Part shown: one piece after another, positions 60,085 through 64,000 of the stretch
How positions within the stretch are numbered: the first letter of the stretch is position 1
How the letters are laid out: every line of letters begins with the position of its first letter
Made by a program: the position numbers and the translations under genes
Notes under the pieces: generated by a model
The model's database searches: none
Told to the model about the DNA's origin: nothing
Seen by the model: only the letters and a program-made list of their open reading frames with translations
Assembly (NCBI GenBank): GCA_032718565.1
Contig: JAVGVS010000025.1
Coordinates: 555,528 to 619,527, forward strand
Direction of reading: 5' to 3'
Length of the DNA: 64,000 bases
From: Distichodus sexfasciatus
Taxonomy: Eukaryota > Chordata > Actinopteri > Characiformes > Distichodontidae

Positions 60085-61845
60085 AAAGCGCTGATGTGAG
60101 GTTAGAAACTTTCACTTGATGTCAGCCGTCTGAGCATCTCTTTGCTCACCTGAACTTAGGCCTAAACAGGAAGAGGACGAAGAAGAAGGAAAAATAATAA
60201 TCGATGAAGTATGCAGTCAGATTTCCGGGATATACCCATGGTGTTTATGGAAACGTCCTCAGATTCTTATTCCAGCGGATGAAAACAGACCCGACGATCT
60301 CCGAGAGCCACTTGTTTGAGCCGTTTCTGCTAGAGTTGTGTCAGATATGGCAGTGGGAAACACGATACCTCTCTGCTTTACACTTCAGCAAAACTGTTAC
60401 AGGACACCACACGTCTCAATTATTCATGAATTGAGTGCCTCTCAATGCTGGAGGAACTCCGTGTATTCCTGCATCAAATATGCACACAGAAATGTGGTGT
60501 GTAAAAACACAAATGAAATAGTGTTGATAATACAATTTAGAAAGTGTTTTTGAGTCAGGTCAGAGTTACAGAAAAATGCAAATGTGCACACTGTTCATAC
60601 TGTTTTTCTACAGTTAAATGTAGGGATTAAGCGATTCAGATAATGACTGACTGACTCAGTGCTGTCTTGCACATTTTTTTTTGCCTTATAGTATTGTCTT
60701 GTAGTTTTTCACAGTCATGTCTCTGTACTTTATGTCTTGATTCATGATGTTAAACATCACACCATTTTGCTCTAGAGAACGCTGTTTCAGTATTCTGTGT
60801 ACTTTATATATGGCTGCACCAACGATAAACTTTCTTGAATCTTGAATTGAATTTTGAGAACCATAGCAGCCATGATCTATTCTATCAAAACATCCTAATT
60901 AACATATATTCTCTTGAAGTAAACTCAAGATACACTATCAGTATATGTCTCAAAAGTTTTTGACGTAACAGTTTTTTTTTTTACCACTGCCATGTATTTA
61001 ATAAACTGCAGATTTTCTATTCTTGTTATGCTTTGTAAAGTTGCTAAGCGAACAATTAGAAATGAAAATGTCTAATAGTCTAATAACTGCTTGTGTGGTG
61101 ATGGCATAGTCACATTCTAGAGAGTTGGAATTTGGAAATCTGTATGGAGAGACTAGAATTTTAGCATTCAACAGCCAGATGCTATTCCTTCAGTCAAAGT
61201 TGGTAGCGTAACGGTAAGGGAGTTGGCCCTGTGACGGGAAGGTCATCAGACTGGTGAAGGTACCACTGAGGTACTCATGAGCAAGATAGCGTCTCCAAGC
61301 ACTTCTCCCGATGCTGTCAAAAAAGCTGCCCACTGCTAAGTTATGGATGGGTCAAATGCAGAGGTCACATTTGGTTGTGGTGCACTGTGTGCTTGGCGGT
61401 GCTGTTTTCACAATGACAAATAATCACTAACTTAAAAAAGAAATCACTTAATAAAGCAACCCAAATGGTAATTCTCTGCATTTTGTTAGCAAGTATATTG
61501 TGTGTGTTTTTGGGCAGTAACAAAATGCAATGTTTGCAATAATGCATAAGTGTACTGAACTACAGTAAAATTGAAAAATAAATGTAATCACAATTACATC
61601 TCAATTACATTACTTTTGGATTTTGAATATGAACTAAGTTCAACAGCCAACTAGGTCAAACAACGGGGTGAAAACGGACTGAAAATCAACAAGCATAAAA
61701 GAAAATTGTAAAAACTACACTTGATATTATGTAAGTTTTCAAAAAAAGGAATGACCTCAAATTCAGACGAAAAATATTCACACCTCCGATATGGTTCGGA
61801 CGTTAAGTTAGCTATGAAGCGGAACAATTCAGTTACGACCAGTAT
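60085..61845. other. 5' flank/5' UTR region of the ppp1r37-like gene
   Basis: No CpG-rich promoter is visible next to the ATG. A possible acceptor (TTTCTAACCTCACATCAG) ends at about 60094 on the minus strand, so a 5' UTR exon may lie further upstream. Positions 60640-60850 resemble a LINE 3' end (GCAC runs and AATCTTGAATC words). A SINE-A copy sits at 61199-61436. Nothing else recognised. Confidence 0.45.
61199..61436 (+). mobile_element. SINE-A copy 14, full length
   Basis: GTTGGTAGCGTAACGGTAAG head, core GGTACCACTGAGGTACTC, tail CACAATGACAAATAATCACT. Confidence 0.75.
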
Positions 61846-61960
61846 TACACTACATTTCCCAAGAGCGCCAGCGCCTAGCGGAAGTGACGTAATTCGCCTT
61901 GCCCAATCCGTTTAATCGGTGCGCTTCCGTTTGAGAGTGGTGCGGAAAGTTTGCAGTTGC
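61845..61960 (+). promoter_or_regulatory. CpG-rich housekeeping-type promoter (ETS/CRE/CCAAT/Staf-like)
   Basis: ACTACATTTCCCA (Staf/ZNF143-like) at about 61850, then CGGAAGTGACGTAA (ETS site fused to a CRE), GCCCAATCCG (CCAAT box) and a second ETS site in GCGCTTCCG. No TATA box. Such arrangements drive constitutive, often bidirectional, vertebrate genes. The motifs are seen directly; promoter activity is inferred. Confidence 0.65.
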
Positions 61961-61999
61961 TAACAGCTGCTGTTTGGATTTGTAACTTTTCACATTGAG
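61925..61999 (+). other. Probable non-coding first exon of a plus-strand gene running off the right edge
   Basis: Follows the promoter motifs, has no ATG, and ends ATTGAG at a consensus GTGAGT donor (62000-62005). The start coordinate is approximate. No further exon of this gene could be recognised up to 64000, so its identity is unknown. Confidence 0.5.
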
Positions 62000-62230
62000 G
62001 TGAGTAACGCGTCTTGACTGTCGAGTCATGTAGACATCCAGTTATATTTAAACTCATACGCGTTTTGTTGCGTCATGACAGTTGGAGTGTGTTTTGAAAG
62101 CTTACCGGCTAGTTAGCATTAGCCAGGTTAGCGTGACAGGACTGCGCGCGGTCTGTGCTAGCGCGCGCTTTATGGCGCTTTTAATGAGAGATGATGATAT
62201 TTAATAAAACTGATATAGTCGCTGTGGAAC
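62000..62230 (+). other. CpG-rich start of the presumed first intron
   Basis: Contains GCGCGCGG and TAGCGCGCGC runs and GCTAGTTAGCATTAGC, continuing the CpG island of the promoter. Confidence 0.45.
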
Positions 62231-62592
62231 TGCGTTATTTTGGCTGAGAAGCCACCGAGATTTGTCTTGCTTGCAGCTAGAAAATCTAAAAATGCTAGAT
62301 AAATACCAGCCAGCTTTCTGTTTTCTGAGAGGAAAGTGAAACTGTAGTTTTTCCTGGAACCGATCAGATCCTGATATCGAAACCGACTCTAATAGATATA
62401 AACCGTGTTCTTTTTTTTCTTAAATCAGTGGCTATATTCCTTTAAATTACTTGTTTATATCACTTTTGTGAATTGTGATTCATCAAGTGTATAGTTACAT
62501 TTCAAACTGATGTGTTAATACTTACATTTTGTCCTAATTTTGGAATTTGGTCTAGTTGTATATTTTTATATCTGCCTATCTATCTATCTATC

Positions 62593-62750
62593 TGGATGCT
62601 CACCTCTGGATCAAGAGGTTGTCGGTTCGATCCTACCTCCAGCACTACCACCATGGGGTTCCTGAGCAAGACCCTAAACCCCAAATTGCTCCCAAACTGT
62701 TACTGTAATTAGGAAACTGGTCTGCTAAATGCTGTAAATGTAAATGTAAA
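62593..62750 (+). mobile_element. SINE-C copy 5 with tail
   Basis: GGATGCTCACCTCTGGATC, GGTTCGATCCTACC B box, then GTCTGCTAAATGCTGTAAAT. A (CTAT)n run lies just before it. Confidence 0.65.
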
Positions 62751-63240
62751 GCCAGGTGTGATAAAAAAAAAAAAGAGAGAGACCAAGTTAAATTATTTAA
62801 AAACCTTTTCCGCTTTTAATCTATTAGGGGGCAAATATTCAAACTTACATTAAGCTGTTTGCAAATGTGTGCCCAACGTATCCCATTCACCTTCAGACTC
62901 ATGTTAAGTAGCAGTACACACCAGTGGTCAATTAAAGTTCAGCTGTCCTAGAAGGATTTTTCTGACTTAGTTACAAAAGCTGTGGTCGTTAAAAAGCTTA
63001 CAATAAATCAAAGAGAACTGAAAAAATATACAATGTTGGATCAGTGCATTGCTAATCTAGATCAGGGAATAATAGCAGAGACATCGGATTGTCTACATGG
63101 GTCTGTTTCTGTGGAAGTTGTGTGTGTTTGCTGTAATGTATCAGTTGGTAAGGTTGGCAAATTAATGTGTTTGAGCCCTGGTTCTGGAGAACGGTGTTGA
63201 CAGTTCGTTAAAATGTGGATAACTTCAATATCTCTCAGAT

Positions 63241-63290
63241 ACTTTTACATTTTGCATTTAGAAGACGCTCTTATCCAGAGCGACTTACAA
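63241..63290 (-). mobile_element. SINE/LINE shared 3' tail fragment
   Basis: CATTTAGAAGACGCTCTTAT and CCAGAGCGACTTACAA form the reversed 3' tail common to several fish SINEs and their partner LINEs. Confidence 0.6.
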
Positions 63291-63391
63291 CAGTGCTCTG
63301 TAGTCCACGACTGTTCCTCGATCTGTAAGCTATGTTTAAAATCAACAACTGTGGTTAAACCAAATTACTGCCGACTAAGTTTTATACTTTA

Positions 63392-63592
63392 CAGTGCTGT
63401 GAAAAAGTATGTTTGGTTTGGATAGTTTTTTTTCCTTAAGAAATAAAATCACTTAAAAACTGCATTTTGTGTTTACTTGGGTTATCTTTGTCTAATATTT
63501 AGATTTGTTTGATAATCTGAAACATTTAAGTGTGACAAACATGCAAAAAAAATAAGAAATCAGGAAGGGGCAAATACTTTTTTACAGCACTG
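63392..63592. mobile_element. Tc1/mariner-type MITE with TA target sites
   Basis: Inverted ends CAGTGCTGTGAAAAAGTAT and (reverse complement) CAGTGCTGTAAAAAAGTATT, flanked by TA on both sides. The inner GAAGGGGCAAATAC is typical of the fish family. 201 bp, no transposase. Confidence 0.8.
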
Positions 63593-63881
63593 TATACTTA
63601 GATACTTTCAATTCCTCGCACGAAAATATTGATTATGACATGTCATAGTTGTATCATTTGTTTTATGGGTCCAAAAGGAGAGAACAAGCTATTATGGGAG
63701 AACTGAAAGGGCATTTCTGTGTTGTGTCAGTGCTAGATGTAAACATCAATCTGTACATTTATTCATGGTGCAGTTACACTAAATAAACAAATACATACAT
63801 TCTCATCTCCATAATGGGCCTTTGTTGTAATTACTGTAATGTAACAATTGTGCTGTTCAGTGAGAAGTGTAAGTGTATTGA

Positions 63882-64000
63882 AAAGTTGGTAGCAGAGCTG
63901 GACCTGTTATTGGAAGGTTGCTGGTTCAAGTCCCGCACTGGGTAAGGTACCACTGAGGTACTCATCAGCAAGGTACCATCCCGAAGCTCTGTAGCTGTCC
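63882..64000 (+). mobile_element. SINE-A copy 15, cut by the window edge
   Basis: AAGTTGGTAGCAGAGCTG head, B box GGTTCAAGTCCC and core GGTACCACTGAGGTACTC, then the window ends. Confidence 0.72.

Noticed and set aside
60204..60434. 76-codon plus-strand frame just upstream of the ppp1r37-like ATG
   Set aside because: No domain, no promoter, and length is within chance for this composition.
62982..63200. 72-codon plus-strand frame in the presumed first intron of the right-hand gene
   Set aside because: No domain, no clear acceptor/donor pair and AT-rich composition like the surroundings.
1..64000. CRISPR arrays, operons, prophage or bacterial-type genes
   Set aside because: No direct-repeat/spacer pattern and no bacterial gene organisation; the sequence is a vertebrate locus.

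Overview
The window looks like nuclear DNA of a bony (teleost) fish. It has long introns full of tRNA-derived SINEs, short non-autonomous hAT and Tc1-like elements and microsatellites, GT-AG spliced exons, and gene density typical of a vertebrate. I see no bacterial, viral or organellar genes. I cannot name the species.

One protein-coding gene spans almost the whole window on the minus strand. I assembled it by hand from 11 exons between 60084 (ATG) and 1509 (stop). Every junction is GT-AG, all codon phases agree, and the result is 468 codons plus a stop. The product is a leucine-rich-repeat protein of the PPP1R37 (LRRC68) family, a regulatory subunit of protein phosphatase 1. It has an N-terminal RVxF-type PP1-docking motif and about nine LRRs. 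The family's long acidic/proline-rich C-terminal tail appears to be missing, which suggests a diverged paralogue rather than the standard ppp1r37.

Layout, left to right. 1-1508: likely 3' UTR or flank of that gene, including about 1 kb of nearly pure purine sequence (pyrimidine in the mRNA). 1509-1673: last coding exon. 1674-36487: a 34.8-kb final intron with no other gene; it holds SINEs, hAT relics, tandem arrays, two LTR-like insertions and several islands that look like conserved non-coding sequence. 36488-59936: exons 10 to 2 separated by introns of 0.2-4.4 kb, again with SINEs, precisely bounded hAT insertions, a 0.9-kb pentamer array and more conserved-looking islands. 59937-60084: first coding exon. 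61845-62200: a CpG-rich housekeeping-type promoter (ETS, CRE, CCAAT, Staf/ZNF143-like motifs) with a likely non-coding first exon of a plus-strand gene that continues beyond the window. The two genes may share this promoter region.

The most interesting aspect is the setting. The gene carries many AT-rich, homeobox/POU-site-rich islands in its introns, two of which share an identical 23-base element. This resembles a bystander gene hosting enhancers of a developmental regulator outside the window. That is an inference from sequence character only and needs cross-species alignment.
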